This document shows, one piece after another, positions 39,890-47,801 of a DNA stretch of 64,000 bases (position 1 is the first letter of the stretch; the number at the start of each line of letters is the position of its first letter). Location of the stretch: the NCBI GenBank assembly GCA_965199895.1, contig CBDATJ010000016.1, forward strand, positions 1-64,000, written 5' to 3'. Source of the DNA: Bin55 sp965199895 (GTDB lineage Bacteria > Pseudomonadota > Gammaproteobacteria > Pseudomonadales > Azotimanducaceae). A program made the translations under genes and the position numbers. The notes beneath the pieces were generated by a model, which saw nothing but the letters and a program-made list of their open reading frames with translations, did no database searches and was not told the DNA's origin.

Positions 39890-40666
39890 ATGAGTGCAGA
39901 AGAAAAGCAAGTGACTGCTGCTGTTTTGCTCATCGGCAATGAACTTCTGTCCGGTAGAACCCAGGATTTGAACTTACAGTTCATAGCGCAACATCTCACC
40001 AAACATGGTGTTCAAGTTGCACTAGCTCAAGTGATCCCAGATGATGTTGAAGTCATCGTTAATACCGTGAACTGGACTCGTACCCGATACGACTATGTGT
40101 TTACTACCGGTGGCATTGGACCCACCCACGACGACATCACAACAGAGTGTATCGCTAAAGCATTTGGGGTACCTCTTGTAGTGGACGAACGCATTGCAGC
40201 AAAAATTCGTAGTCACAACACTACAGAAAATGTGATGACTAATCGGTTGCGGATGGCAAGAGTACCGAAGGGTGCAGACCTCATCGACAACTTAACTGGT
40301 GGTCCTCAAGGGTTCTATATAGGTAATGTGTACGTTATGGCTGGAATCCCCAGAATCCTCCAGGCGATGCTTCCAACCGTGAAGTTGAGTGGCGGGATCA
40401 AAGTGCAATCCTGTTCAATGGACGTGTACCTGGGTGAAAGTCATGTTGCGAACGATCTCGACACCATCCAACGCGCTAACCCATTAGTCGAAATCGGCTC
40501 GTACCCGTTTAAGCATGGAGACATCTATGGAACTTCAGTGGTGATGCGTTCTGCTGATGAAAACGCACTAAGAATGACCTTCGATACCGTGTATGCTGCA
40601 GTGTGCGCAAAAGGTACCGAACCTAGAAAGCTAAAGGGTCCATGGATCGGTGACTTAACTGTCTAA
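39890..40666 (+). CDS. CinA N-terminal-type / molybdopterin-binding domain protein
   Basis: A 258-residue stand-alone MoCF-type domain as found at the N-terminus of CinA (competence/damage-inducible protein A; pyridine-nucleotide-related pyrophosphatase family). Visible motifs: AAVLLIGNELLSGRTQDLN, FVFTTGGIGPTHDDITTE-like YVFTTGGIGPTHDDITTECI, GGPQGFYIGNVYVMAGIPRI and PLVEIGSYPF. The C-terminal amidase-type CinA domain is absent, as in the separate YfaY-like proteins. A partly degraded second copy lies at 46457-46930, and in both places the 3' end abuts the 3' end of a DUF1932 dehydrogenase gene or its remnant. Confidence 0.82.
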   Translation: MSAEEKQVTAAVLLIGNELLSGRTQDLNLQFIAQHLTKHGVQVALAQVIPDDVEVIVNTVNWTRTRYDYVFTTGGIGPTHDDITTECIAKAFGVPLVVDERIAAKIRSHNTTENVMTNRLRMARVPKGADLIDNLTGGPQGFYIGNVYVMAGIPRILQAMLPTVKLSGGIKVQSCSMDVYLGESHVANDLDTIQRANPLVEIGSYPFKHGDIYGTSVVMRSADENALRMTFDTVYAAVCAKGTEPRKLKGPWIGDLTV

Positions 40667-40735
40667 TTTGGAAGTATCTGGCTTACTTAGTAGCTCTTTT
40701 AATAGACCGTCCATTGATACACCTTCGAACCATCT
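40667..40735 (-). pseudogene. 3' remnant of the DUF1932 dehydrogenase gene
   Basis: These about 70 bases match the 3' end of the gene at 46932-47771 (region 46926-46997) with a few substitutions; the stop codon is lost. It shows that the CinA-like gene was originally next to the dehydrogenase gene and that the segment was duplicated, leaving this stub where the A/B cassette flank was joined. Confidence 0.65.
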
Positions 40736-41071
40736 GATGGTGAGGGTTTGAACAAGGTTGACAATGAATCTTTTTCAACGATAGTATTAAATTCCATACG
40801 CTGCTAGCAAATTTCCTCACGATTGATGTATGAATGCACTCAGCAGCTTACTTCTTGTGCTCCAGACATAACTACCGTCTATAAGGTTGTCAGTTGAACT
40901 CATCGTTCATGCCAAGTGGTGTTTCCGATGCTTTCAAGACTCCTAACAGATTCTTGACCTGGTCTGTAGAGCTTGGTTTATCAATTCCATCCAATGACCG
41001 CAAGGATGTAATGAATGATTCGGAAATGACAGTTGAGTCACCATTCGAGTCTAGCGTTTGCGTTTGCATAA
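40736..41071. repeat. 5' flank of cassette 3, repeat of the array's left flank
   Basis: 40736-40892 repeats 32593-32754 before cassette 1. 40893-41010 is unique in the window. The ATTCGAGTCTAGC box follows at 41043-41055, then a CATAAT 17 bases after TTCGAG, which could act as a -10/-35 pair of moderate quality. No gene here. Confidence 0.55.
41043..41071 (+). promoter_or_regulatory. candidate promoter of cassette 3
   Basis: The ATTCGAGTCTAGC box is shared with cassettes 1 and 2. In this copy TTCGAG and CATAAT (41066-41071) are 17 bases apart with TG two bases before the latter, a weak sigma-70-like arrangement about 40 bases ahead of the GTG at 41109. Confidence 0.3.
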
Positions 41072-41108
41072 TCCTCAATTATTCCCTTTTTTACAAAGGA
41101 TTCCTTTT

Positions 41109-41305
41109 GTGAAATCACTTCTTACTGTACTTTTGACCCCCCCCTCCTATTCTGGCTAGCCTTTAGTTCCAGCCCTGAGATCGAAGCTGACGATGGCGGC
41201 TCGGTCTGGGGCTATCTCGACGGCATTTGCTCAGGAGAAGCGTTTTGGTACTCCAGCTTTTCTGCACTGGTAGATGCTCACGGTACCCGTCATCGCACGG
41301 GTATT
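41109..41305 (+). other. out-of-frame signal-peptide leader of A3 with a C8 tract
   Basis: A GTG at 41109 opens VKSLLTVLLTPP..., a good signal peptide start, but after the run of eight C (41137-41144) this frame reaches TAG at 41157. The body frame of A3 is open through the same bases and reads LLFWLAFSSSPEIEADDGG and on to the ATG at 41306. One more C would join both into a continuous signal peptide (MKSLLTVLLTPPLLFWLAFSSS) and a protein of about 364 residues. Whether this is a phase-variable tract, a fixed mutation or a homopolymer read error cannot be decided here. Confidence 0.5.
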
Positions 41306-42202
41306 ATGTTAAACTTCGAATCGTTCAAGTATTTTTCAGATCCCGATCAATGTATTGAGCTCGTTATAGTGACCGGAACCTCCTCCGGTGACGATGATGG
41401 GGACGTAGAAGATGTCTCTGGTTCGGGTAGTACCAGGACCTCTGGGAGCACATCTGGTGGTGCTCCTCGCTCTGATCTTGACGAGATTGCATCGAATTTT
41501 GATGATGAAGCGCTCGAGAATATCAATGACTGCTGGCAGGATAAGCTTAAGGATCTTGAAGATGCACTTGAGTATTACGAAGAGACTAACGCCACATGGG
41601 AAACCAATCAGGGGCAAAGTTCAATTAATCCCGAGTGGGGTGCACAGACCCAATTTGAGGTTGATCCAGCAAAAGTGGTGTTTTATCCGAACCAAATCGT
41701 CAAATGGATTAAAAAGAACCAGCCTACCAAAAAATACCCGTATCGCAAAGATATTAAATTTGAACATATATCAATGCTGGTGACATTACACGAATATGTC
41801 CACACGATCCAAGCGAAACACGAAGCAGCAGACGATGATGGTCGAGCATACCCTTCCCCCTACGAATGGCTCAATATGGAGATAGAAGCCTACAGACTAT
41901 CATATGAATGGTTTAAAAAAATCTTCAGGGCGACACCTCCATTAATAAAAGTATATGAGGATTCTCACAGTGCTCATTGGAAGGACGGAAAATACGTGGG
42001 CACGTACAAGAGAAAAGTCAAGGAGTATCAGAAATTAGAACAAAAGATTGCTAATGGGGAAACACTATCTGAGGTTGAAGAAAAAGAAAAAGAGAAATTA
42101 GAAACCTATTTTCAGAAAGTGATTGACGATATATACGTTGAACTGACATTAATAAACGGAAGTTACAATAAAGATCGAGTAGATCTAAGATGCGACGAAT
42201 GA
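41306..42202 (+). CDS. gene A, cassette 3: putative secreted zinc metallopeptidase
   Basis: The least damaged copy of A: 298 residues from the ATG at 41306, or about 364 with the out-of-frame leader. I do not recognise a named family. Visible parts: a Gly/Ser/Asp-rich linker (about 24-55), a helical region (SDLDEIASNFDDEALENINDCWQDKL), then LVTLHEYVHTIQAKHEAADDDGR with the zinc-binding HExxH pattern (His162, Glu163, His166). The following helix NMEIEAYRLSYEWF supplies Glu192/Glu194 as candidate third ligand, the spacing of gluzincins. The C-terminal 90 residues are a Lys/Glu-rich coil ending DLRCDE. HExxH-x-x-Q followed by an E-x-E-A helix recalls uncharacterised bacterial zincins such as the DUF4157 group; this is an analogy only. 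Its stop overlaps the B3 start by 13 bases. Confidence 0.65.
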   Translation: MLNFESFKYFSDPDQCIELVIVTGTSSGDDDGDVEDVSGSGSTRTSGSTSGGAPRSDLDEIASNFDDEALENINDCWQDKLKDLEDALEYYEETNATWETNQGQSSINPEWGAQTQFEVDPAKVVFYPNQIVKWIKKNQPTKKYPYRKDIKFEHISMLVTLHEYVHTIQAKHEAADDDGRAYPSPYEWLNMEIEAYRLSYEWFKKIFRATPPLIKVYEDSHSAHWKDGKYVGTYKRKVKEYQKLEQKIANGETLSEVEEKEKEKLETYFQKVIDDIYVELTLINGSYNKDRVDLRCDE

Positions 42203-43587
42203 ACCGTACACTACAATTGAGCAGGTGCCTATGGGGCGGTTGCATAGGGTTGGCGTTGGCTTTAATGGTTGTGGGAACGTTCGTTCTAGTTGGTCAGGAC
42301 CGCGGGCTTCTAATACAGAATGACACGAACATCGAAGAAACAACTGAGTTTTCTACCCATACTTTGGTGAGTCATCAGGATCCTGATAGTGCGGTCGACC
42401 CTACACAGCCAGGCACTGCTTCACCCAAACCACACCCTACAGAATCAGAGTTAGTTTTTGACCTTTCCGATAAACTACTCTATCTCCCCCACCCCATACC
42501 TAGCCCCATGGTGGAAGCATGTAAATTGTTGGAATTAGTTAAAGTTAGACCTGATAAGTTCGGTGGTTATGATCTCGACTTCTCTATGGAAGAGGCTCTG
42601 AAAACCAAAGTATGTCGAGAAGCGGTGGAACAGCTCGCACAGGCACGCAATCCGTTTCGCTACTTTCAACTAACTGATGCACAACGTTTAGGTTTTTATG
42701 ATAGCGCGTTTGGGGATTTTTTTGATAATTGGAGCCTCAGTATATTTGATGTGATGGCCTTAGAGAACCCGATGACGTATGAGCGTATATTTTCAGATCC
42801 CAAAGGAGACCTGAAACGGGTAGAGGATGCGTTATCGCGACCAGAGTGTGTGTTGGAGCGGGATGCGAAGAGTCAATGGGAATTGAAAAGTTACTGCCAT
42901 GCCGATGCATTGATGAATTTCGCCACCTTGTTTTGGCGTTGTGAAGGAAAGACTTTTTCCCGCCTTGGTTTTAACATTCGTTTTTCACTGATCGATGATC
43001 TCATCCATCCCGGGTTGCTAATACAAATATCAGAGGATATTTTCGTATCTGATTGGAAAATAGAAAAGTGTCCAGAGATCTTCGGTCACCTGGAGGTTGA
43101 ACCCTATCCGGAACCCTTTGCTCGATTGGTCACCGATGAAGTTCGCCGTCGTTGGAAAGAGAATCCACCTGATTCAAAGAAGGATTTCCTTATTGATCGT
43201 TTGATTGAGTTAGCAGCTCAATTAGGCGACCAAGCAGCGGCCTTGACTGATGAAGGCCAGCCGTATGGGCCCTATAAAGGACTGTGGGATATTCCCGAGT
43301 GGGACGCAGTAGCTTCAAAACGAGCACCCCCGAACCAAGAACGTTTGCTGAATACTTTTCGTTTTCTCAAGCTGTTAGAAGTCCAAAAGATTGAATTTGT
43401 TTGGGAGGAGCTGGTTCGTTTTCTGTGCATGAGCCCGTATTCCTCAAAAGAGGTTGAAGAATCAACGGAAACCCCGAGTTGTCAGACGGTGATTTCGGAG
43501 ATGTATGCAGAAGATCTCATCCCTGATTCAATGTTGATACTAGTCGATCAATTTGAGAGTGTGGCGATTGAACTCGATTTGTACTAA
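42190..43587 (+). CDS. gene B, cassette 3: membrane-anchored protein of unknown function
   Basis: Intact, 465 residues, paralogue of B2. MRRMNRTLQLSRCLWGGCIGLALALMVVGTFVLVG gives a single N-terminal membrane anchor; a Pro-rich linker with PGTASPKPHPTESE follows. Conserved blocks shared with all copies: KLLYLPHPIPSPMVEACKL, RIFSDPKGDLKRVEDALSRPEC, AKSQWELKSYCHADALMNFATLF, DDLIHPG, VEPYPEPFARLVTDEVRRRWKENP, GDQAAALTDEGQPYGPYKGLWDIPEWDAVASKRAPP and the last 90 residues to IELDLY. Between them lie short variable islands. With A3 it forms the only cassette in which both frames are open over most of their length. A role as inhibitor, chaperone or anchor of the A protein is plausible from the strict A-B overlap but unproven. 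Confidence 0.7.
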   Translation: MRRMNRTLQLSRCLWGGCIGLALALMVVGTFVLVGQDRGLLIQNDTNIEETTEFSTHTLVSHQDPDSAVDPTQPGTASPKPHPTESELVFDLSDKLLYLPHPIPSPMVEACKLLELVKVRPDKFGGYDLDFSMEEALKTKVCREAVEQLAQARNPFRYFQLTDAQRLGFYDSAFGDFFDNWSLSIFDVMALENPMTYERIFSDPKGDLKRVEDALSRPECVLERDAKSQWELKSYCHADALMNFATLFWRCEGKTFSRLGFNIRFSLIDDLIHPGLLIQISEDIFVSDWKIEKCPEIFGHLEVEPYPEPFARLVTDEVRRRWKENPPDSKKDFLIDRLIELAAQLGDQAAALTDEGQPYGPYKGLWDIPEWDAVASKRAPPNQERLLNTFRFLKLLEVQKIEFVWEELVRFLCMSPYSSKEVEESTETPSCQTVISEMYAEDLIPDSMLILVDQFESVAIELDLY

Positions 43588-43836
43588 TGGGCACTTCTAT
43601 CAGACCGGACACTTGATGATTTGGGCTGAAAGTGGATGCTTGGTCATGACGTTCTCCTCCTATGTGGATCAAAAATGAGAGAGTGCTAACCAAACGCCCC
43701 TCTATCCCTTTTGGCCCTTACCTGTGGGAGTTTCAGACGATCAGTTGACTCATTTTTAAGTAGAGCTGCAGTGAGCTCTAGTGGGCCATCATATACGTTG
43801 TGTGCGAAGTAACGTTCACGAATTTTCGACCCATGA
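43588..43836. repeat. spacer between cassettes 3 and 4
   Basis: Gene-free. It contains the common post-B segment and the TAGAGCT inverted repeat (43762-43782) also seen after cassette 2. The last 60 bases match 37700-37755. The ATTCGAGTCTAGC box is missing here: the spacer is fused directly to the middle of A4. Confidence 0.55.
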
Positions 43837-44580
43837 TGGTGCTTCTCGCTCTGAACTTGACGAGATTGCATCGAATTTTGATGATGAAGCGCTCGAGAAT
43901 ATCAATGACTGCTGGCAGGATAAGCTTAAGGATCTTGAAGATGCACTTGAGTATTACGAAGAGACTAACGCCACATGGGAAACCAATCAAGGGCAAAGTT
44001 CAATTAATCCCGACAGGGGTGCACAGACCCAATTTGAGGTTGATCCAGCAAAAGTGGTGTTTTATCCGAACCAAATCGTCAAATGGATTAAAAAAAACAG
44101 CCTACCAAAAAATACCCGGTTGGCAAAGATATTAAATTTGAACATATATCAATGCTGGTGACATTACACGAATATGTCCACACGATCCAAGCGAAACACG
44201 AAGCAGCAGACGATGACGGTCAAGCGACCCCTTCCCCCTACGAATGGCTCAATATGGAGATAGAAGCCTACAGACTAGCATATGAATGGTTTGAAAAAAT
44301 CTTCAAGGCGCAACCTCCACAGACCGATCGATTTCATGAACTCCAACTTAAATATTGGAAGGACGGAAAATACGTGGGCAAGTACAAGAGAAAAGTCTAG
44401 GAGTATCAAGAATTAGAACAAAAGATTGCTGATGGGGAATCCCTATCTGCAAAAGAAACAAAAAATAAAGAGACATTAGAAACCTATTTTAATAATGTGT
44501 TTGACAAAGTATACGAAAAACTGTTAAAAATAAACGGACGTTACAATAAAGATCGAGTAAATCTAAGATGCGACGAATGA
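43837..44580 (+). pseudogene. gene A, cassette 4: 5' truncated, frameshifted, with a nonsense codon
   Basis: Homology to A3 starts at GGTGCTTCTCGCTCTG (about 43837), fused to the preceding spacer at a short GGTGC identity; promoter box, signal peptide and linker are gone. A one-base loss in an A-rich run near 44095 breaks the frame (IKKNSLPKNTR instead of IKKNQPTKKYP). The frame resumes by 44152 with LHEYVHTIQAKHEAADDDGQ and stops at a TAG (44398) where other copies have AAG. After that codon the reading continues in frame to the stop at 44578-44580. Three independent defects show this copy is dead. Confidence 0.7.
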
Positions 44581-46000
44581 ACGGTACTCTACGATATAGC
44601 AGGTGGCTATGGGGCGGTTGCATAGGGCTGGCTGTTGCTTTAGTGGTTGTGGGAACGTTCGTTCTAGTTGATCAGGACCGCAGGTTTTTAACACAGAATG
44701 ACACGAACATCGAAGAAACAACTGAGTCTACTACCCATACTTTGGTGAGTGATCAGGATCCTGATAGTGCGGTCGAACCTACACAGCCAGGCACTGCTTC
44801 ACCCAAACCACACCCTACAGGATCAGAGTTAGTTTTTGACCTTTCCGATAAACTACTCTATCTTCCCCACCCCATACCTAGCCCCATGGTAGAAGCATGT
44901 AAATTGTTTAAATTAGTTAAAGTTAAACGTGATACGTCCGGTGACCATTACCTCTCCCTCTCCCATGCTAGAAAAGAAGCTCTGAAAACCAAAGCATGTC
45001 GAGAAGCGGTGGAACAGTTTGCACTGGCACGTCGTGCGTATTTGCGGCGGGCTATCAACATCCACTAACTGACGCACAACGTTTAGGTTCATTAGATAAC
45101 TATGATAGAGCGTTATTATCTTTTTTTAATGAATGGAGCCTCAGTCTATTTGATGTGATGGCCTTAGAGCAGCCGATGACGTTTGAGCGTATATTTTCAG
45201 ATCCCAAAGGAGACCTGAACCGGGTAGAGGACGCGTTATCGCGACCAGAGTGTGTGTTGGAGCCGGATGCGAAAAGTCAATGGGAATTGAAAAGTTACTG
45301 CCATGCCGATGCATTGATGAATTTCGCCACCTTGTTTGAGCGTTGTCAAGGAGGAGTTTTTGGGCCTATAACCCTTCGTATATTTGTTTTTCCTCTGGGA
45401 GATGATCTCATCCACCCCGGGATGGTCATATTTAGTTTGGAGCCAGAATTCGCATTTGATTGGATAACTGAAAAGTGTCAAGAGATCAGTTTCGAGCTTG
45501 ACTTGGAGGTTGAACCCTATCCGGAGCCCTTTGCTCGATTGGTCACCGATGAGGTTCGCCGTCGTTGGAAAGAGAATCCACCTGATTCAAAGAGGGATTT
45601 CCTTCATGATCGTTTGTTTGAGTTAGCAGCTCAATTAGGCGACCAAGCGGCGGCCTTGACTGATGAAGGCCATCCGTATGGCCCCTATAAAGGACTGTGG
45701 GATATTCCCGAGTGGGACGCAGTAGCTTCAAAACGAGCACCTCCGAACCAAGAACGTTTGCTGAATACTTTTCGTTTTCTCAAACTGTTAGAAGTCCAAA
45801 AGATTGAATTTGTTTGGGAGGAGTTGGTCCGTTTTCTGTGCATGAGCCCGTATTCCTCAAAAGAGGTTGAAGAATCAACGGAAACCCCGAGTTGTCAGAC
45901 GGTGATTTCGGAGATGTATGCAGAAGATCTCATCCCTGATTCAATGTTGATACTAGTCGATCAATTTGAAAGTGTGGCGATTGAGCTCGATTTGTACTAA
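44568..46000 (+). pseudogene. gene B, cassette 4: membrane-anchored partner, one frameshift
   Basis: Paralogue of B2/B3. The first 166 codons (MRRMNGTLRYSRWLWGGCIGLAVALVVVG...) run to a stop at 45068. A two-base gain relative to B1 near 45045 (AYLRRAINIH against AYYRGYLYPL) shifts the frame, and the rest, from HPLTDAQRLG to IELDLY, is open in the next frame to 46000. The island after QFALAR resembles that of B1 rather than B2/B3, showing that copies 1 and 4 share one variant and copies 2 and 3 another in this part. The 13-base overlap with A4 is kept. Confidence 0.7.
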
Positions 46001-46146
46001 TGGCACTTCTATCAGTGCCGGTACACTTGATGGTTTGGGCTAGAAAGTGGATGCTTGGTCATGACGTTCTCCGCCTATGTGGATCAAAAATGAGATAGTG
46101 CAGCCAAACGCCCCACTAACACCATTGGCCCTTACCTGTGGGAGTT

Positions 46147-46440
46147 TCAGACGATTTTAGAACAACTCAACCGCACCTGAATCTCTGCACCGCGTGGAGG
46201 TATGTCGACGATTTCAATACCCTTATTCGTTTGAAATCGGACTGTATTGAAGCTGACCTGTAGCTCCTCTTCTACCACATTTTGAACTAGTGCTTCGCAC
46301 GCTTGTCCTGCCGGGGTAAACTCCGGGCGTCCTCTGAGATGATTCAATGCGATCTTCCCCTGTTCTACACTTTCAAAGAAACTCTCTACATCTCCGTATG
46401 AACCCTGCAGTACATTCGAGCATTGGGTAGTACTAAGACA
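46147..46440 (-). pseudogene. 3' remnant of the Suc_Fer gene (second copy)
   Basis: Similar to 38893-39190, the 3' part of the Suc_Fer gene: NHLRGRPEFTPAGQACEALVQ and FQTNKGIEIVDIPPRGAEIQV are still readable. The gene is cut off at the left by the post-B spacer and at the right by a G15 tract. Indels are present (around 46395-46410). Confidence 0.75.
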
Positions 46441-46441
46441 T

Positions 46442-46456
46442 GGGGGGGGGGGGGGG
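46442..46456. repeat. G15 homopolymer at a recombination joint
   Basis: A run of 15 G at the exact point where the Suc_Fer remnant meets the CinA remnant. In the intact copies the two sides have ACATTGGGGG (about 39192) and CATTTGGGGT (about 40165), so the joint formed at short G-run homology and the tract then grew or was inflated by sequencing. Confidence 0.75.
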
Positions 46457-46931
46457 CACTTGTAGTGAACGAACGCATTGCAGCAAAATTCGTAGTCACA
46501 ACACTACAGAAAATGTGATGACAATCGGTTGCGGATGGCAAGAGTACCGAAGGGTGCAGACCTCATCACAACTTAACAGGTGGTCCTCAAGGGTTCTATA
46601 TAGGTGTTATGGCTGGAATCCCCAGAATCCTCCAGGCAATGCCTTCAACGTGAAGTTGAGTGGCGGATCAAAATGGAATCCTGTCACTGGACGTGTACCT
46701 GGGTGAAAGTCATGTGTCGGACGATCTCGACACCATCCAACGGGCTAACCCATTAGTCAAAATCAGCTCTTACCCGTTTAAGCATGGAGACATCTATGGA
46801 ACTTCAGTGGTTATGCGTTCTGCTGATGAAAACGCACTAAGAATTACCTTCGATACCGTGTATGCTCCGTGTGTGCAAAAGGTACCGAACCTAGAAAGCT
46901 AAAGGGTCCATGGATCGGTGACTTAACTGTC
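46457..46931 (+). pseudogene. degenerate second copy of the CinA-like gene
   Basis: Matches 40170-40670 with at least five single-base indels (for example loss of one A after GCAGCAAAA, and in CTCATC-ACAACTTAAC), so no frame is intact. The 3' end including YLGESHV..DLDTIQRANPLV and MRSADENALRITFDTVYA is still open in one frame. It leads directly into the 3' end of the dehydrogenase gene at 46932, which is probably the original gene order. Confidence 0.75.
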
Positions 46932-47771
46932 TCATTTGGAAGTATCTGACTTACTTAGCAGCTCTTTTAATACACCGTCCATTGATACACCTTCGACTTC
47001 TTTCAATTCAGCCATTCGCTGATAAATCTCTGCAGCTGCCGTGTGAAAGCCTGATGGCAGTCCTGCACTAGAAAAAGTCTTTGCTATCTCACGCATCTCT
47101 GGAGCAAATCTCCATGCTTTACGGCTTGTTCCCACAGCAATTCGATGAGAGCGATCCCACATTCCTTGGATGGAGGTATCCCACTCATTCTTGAGAGTTC
47201 CCGATACACCGTAATGCTCCGCAAGAGCGCGCACATCCAATATGAGAGCGGCTGAACCTTTAGTATAAGCTGCGTAGCACATCTTCATAGCTGAAGCAGC
47301 TGTGTGCTTGCCATCAATGACAATCGGCTCAAACCATGTCCTTGCAAACAAATCAGCAATTTTTTGTGCATGGGGTCCAGACAAATAGAGTCGAGCTAAC
47401 CCTTCAGCATTCGCAGGTGGACCCACAATACCACCATCAACATAGTTCGAACCAAACACCTCAACGTGAGTCTCTGCAGTTGACGGAGCTATGGCATTAG
47501 CATCGCAAAACAACCCTGAATAGTTTCTGCTATTCAACTCCTGACCCACATCTAATGCAAACTCCGGCGGACACACCGAAATCACCATCTCTACTTGCTC
47601 CAAAGCTGCATCAAGGTTATCCATAAGGTTTAGACCCACTTTCTGGGCACGTTCGTGTGTCGCTGAAGATCGTCCCTCACTCACCCAAAACACTTCGTGT
47701 CCATCACGGATGAGGTTCATTCCAACCGATGTACCCATTTGTCCAGGATGCAAGAGCAAAACTTTGCTCAT
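46932..47771 (-). CDS. NAD(P)-dependent dehydrogenase, DUF1932 / 6-phosphogluconate dehydrogenase-like
   Basis: A 279-residue protein of the beta-hydroxyacid dehydrogenase superfamily with the DUF1932 C-terminal domain. The N-terminal Rossmann fold shows MSKVLLLHPGQMGTSVGMNLIRDGHEVFWVSEGRS (a G-x-M-G-type nucleotide loop), then MVISVCPPEFALDVGQEL and YVDGGIVGPPANAEG (the substrate-site D-G-G motif). The catalytic lysine region reads AASAMKMCYAAYTKGSAAL, as expected in this group. Its substrate is not predictable from sequence. A stub of its 3' end is found at 40667-40735. It follows the ABC ATPase gene by 30 bases on the same strand. Confidence 0.82.
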   Translation of the reverse strand: MSKVLLLHPGQMGTSVGMNLIRDGHEVFWVSEGRSSATHERAQKVGLNLMDNLDAALEQVEMVISVCPPEFALDVGQELNSRNYSGLFCDANAIAPSTAETHVEVFGSNYVDGGIVGPPANAEGLARLYLSGPHAQKIADLFARTWFEPIVIDGKHTAASAMKMCYAAYTKGSAALILDVRALAEHYGVSGTLKNEWDTSIQGMWDRSHRIAVGTSRKAWRFAPEMREIAKTFSSAGLPSGFHTAAAEIYQRMAELKEVEGVSMDGVLKELLSKSDTSK

Positions 47772-47801
47772 GGGTTGCTCACTGTTGCGTTAACTAGCGC
47801 T

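Noticed and set aside
32828..46000. A as ImmA/IrrE-type protease with a phage or mobile-element context
   Set aside because: The HExxH context differs (HEYVHTIQ rather than HELGH), the protein has a secretion leader, and no helix-turn-helix, integrase or phage genes are nearby.
46002..46019. GGCACT/AGTGCC hairpin after B4 as a terminator
   Set aside because: Only 6 base pairs with a 6-base loop and no T run; the other cassettes do not preserve the pairing.
32384..47000. CRISPR array or insertion sequence as cause of the repeats
   Set aside because: Repeats are kilobase-scale gene cassettes, not short regular repeats with spacers. No transposase frame, terminal inverted repeats or target duplications are visible.
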